Source: Pseudoscleropodium purum
Taxonomy: Eukaryota > Streptophyta > Bryopsida > Hypnales > Brachytheciaceae
DNA: 64,000 nt
Direction: 5' to 3'
Assembly: GCA_963969395.1 (NCBI GenBank)
Contig: OZ017797.1
Span: forward strand, 31,496,001-31,560,000
Below the pieces are notes generated by a model, which saw only the letters and a program-made list of their open reading frames with translations, ran no database searches and was not told the DNA's origin. Shown here one piece after another: positions 62,434-64,000 of this stretch (position 1 is its first letter; every line of letters starts with the position of its first letter). The position numbers and the translations under genes are program-made.

Positions 62434-64000
62434 ATGGCTGGTATTACGAAGCTGGTAAGTGTAATTTGAGAGAGTTTGATTTTTAGAGTCTGGTCCTCGT
62501 AGTGGAACGCAATTCAGTCAAATGTGGTAAAATATTGAGAATGGTACACAATTCGAGCGATGTGTTGCCCCAAATTTTCTGACCCCAGGCGTACATTTGA
62601 GTGGACTTCAGTGATAGTACTCAGCTGTGATTTAAGGTAGCTACACCTATAAGCAACTTTCTAAGTGTTGAATGTTAATACTGTTATTGCAATATATTTG
62701 CCAGATTTTTCAAATTCTCGTTAGCAAATCTAATGAGGATTCTAACACTCTAGAGAATGCATTATTTGGATACCTCATGCAATAGTTGTTTGGGTTCAAA
62801 GTTGTATTGGTAGATGACTTACGATCGACACAAGTTCTGAGATGGCTGCATTATCGAATCGATTTGTACCCATTGTGCAAGATTTTGGGTTATCGCATTT
62901 TAGGGTGTCTTAGTTTTGTCATTATCCTCAGTTTTAGGTCAAACGTGATTGGTGAACATGCTTCCACTTCTCGAAATCCTGGCAACCACAGCAGTATTCT
63001 TATCCTCCAGGTCTTGTTAGTGAATATTTTAATCTAGCCCGGGTCAAATTACAATGTTGTTTGTTTCAAGTTCAATGGTGGTGTTGTGTTCGCGGAAGGC
63101 ATTGTGTCTGTACTAATGTGGTTACAATTACGTAGCAGGTTCTGGAAAGGAGCTTGTTGCAGCCTTGCTCAGTACTTCCTCGCAGCAATCTTACGCACGG
63201 TACCTACCTCTTTATTGTTTCAAGAAATGATGGGATGAATCATGTATTACTCGTTCTTTTGCACTGTGGCTCGTAGATAGTAGCCGGGTTTCTGCTCATT
63301 GGATGTTTCTGCTTACGTCCTGTCAGGGATTCTCATGTCGAATTGGGCGTTACTACTCCCAGCAGAATTGTTTTTCGGTGTGTATAGTTTACACAGAATT
63401 GACATTTCTCTGCCTAATTCCGATCTCTTACGGGGTTTTTAATTCCTAAGGACCAAAAGGCCCACCAAATAGGGCTCCTGTGATGTCAGTGGTTGAGTTG
63501 GTAATATGGTGACTTTCTTCTGTTTAATTTTATTTATTTTTTGACCAACTTGCAATATCTTTCTCTGATTCTGAAGATTTAAAGTTTGACCCCATCTGAT
63601 ATTGTTTTACCCAGTGTGATCAATTGGAGTGGTCGTTTTTTATCCATGAATCCTTGGTCCCTCAGGTTTAGATCGGAGTTTTGTCCGTATAACTTACGTC
63701 ATTTCAGTGCTAAAGCTCCAAGGATTGACGGCGTGGCATTTCAACCTAATCACCGGCTTGGCATGTGTTGCATTCAGAGTGTTGGGTTCGATCTTTTAGC
63801 ACTTGGCAAATAGGTTTAAGAAAAGTGTTGCCCTTGAAGATTGGATCCTACAGTTACGCAACCCAGACTGCAACTCAGACTGGGTCAGGGTCCGTTGCTG
63901 CCGCTGAGAAAATTGCACCTTTATCAAATACTATCGTTCCGGAGTCCCCTCCTCCTTCTGAATACGATCTTCAACGCTTGTACGATTTTGTAAACGACAG
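62434..64000 (+). CDS. Probable class II sirtuin (SRT2/SIRT4-like), 5' part
   Basis: Partial at the right edge. Exon 1 is 62434-62454 (MAGITKL, donor GTAAGT); exon 2 is 63139-63199 (VLERSLLQPCSVLPRSNLTH, phase 1). The last visible exon begins at 63814 or, by a second in-phase acceptor, at 63889. It ends with AEKIAPLSNTIVPESPPPSE and then YDLQRLYDFVND at the window edge. The 'VP.S.PP…D...L..F' lead-in is what precedes the NAD-binding LTGAG motif in plant SRT2 and animal SIRT4, which are mitochondrial NAD-dependent deacylases. The leader is basic and Ser/Leu-rich, as expected for a mitochondrial presequence. The catalytic domain is outside the window, so the call rests on about 25 residues. A longer frame at 63586-63813 (…NLRHFSAKAPRIDG) is presequence-like but out of phase with exon 2; it may be an alternative exon or intron. 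Confidence 0.5.

Noticed and set aside
1..64000. CRISPR arrays, bacterial operons, tRNA or rRNA genes
   Set aside because: The tandem repeats lack spacers of uniform length, the genes are intron-rich, and no cloverleaf or rRNA core sequence was recognised by eye.

Overview
The window is nuclear DNA of a land plant, most likely a bryophyte and probably a moss. Every gene is broken by spliceosomal introns, mostly about 70 to 500 bases long, and the products are plant-type: a CYP704B-like P450, the rhamnose-forming epimerase/reductase UER1, an F-box/CW/SNF2/RING protein and a plant-type oligopeptidase B. The moss assignment is inferred from gene style and base composition, not proved. All gene models were spliced by eye, with GT/AG borders and codon phase checked across each junction.

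Layout. 1-3000 is AT-rich spacer with a three-copy 180-bp tandem repeat. 4123-5476 (minus) is a small unrecognised gene. 6199-9101 (minus) is the P450, six exons, 527 aa. 9100-11900 is spacer with one GC-richer island. 11938-18279 (minus) is a prolyl-oligopeptidase-family serine peptidase, 12 exons, 808 aa, whose first exon encodes a likely organelle-targeting presequence. 19609-22348 (minus) is UER1, two coding exons, 305 aa, with tandem repeats in its leader intron, its coding intron and its 3' end. 24350-39590 is a 15-kb AT-rich gene desert. 40116-46910 (minus) is the F-box/SNF2 gene, nine exons, 1440 aa. 49877-56217 (plus) is a 23-exon gene for a 763-aa coiled-coil protein with a beta-rich C-terminal half. 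57000-62000 is a second desert. 62434 to the right edge (plus) is the 5' end of a probable class II sirtuin (SRT2/SIRT4-like).

The most interesting unexplained structure is in the deserts. At least six related AT-rich non-coding elements of about 0.5-0.97 kb each begin TTAA-CYYCTAAA-like and end TTTAGRGG-TTAA-like. Two of them meet head-to-head across one shared TTAA and form a 1.84-kb imperfect palindrome. They look like non-autonomous terminal-inverted-repeat transposons with TTAA target choice. A second dispersed repeat of about 0.36 kb occurs three times in the same deserts.

The genes do not form a pathway. CYP704B (lipid/sporopollenin precursor hydroxylation) and UER1 (UDP-rhamnose for cell wall and glycosides) both concern surface and wall chemistry, but their proximity is probably chance.
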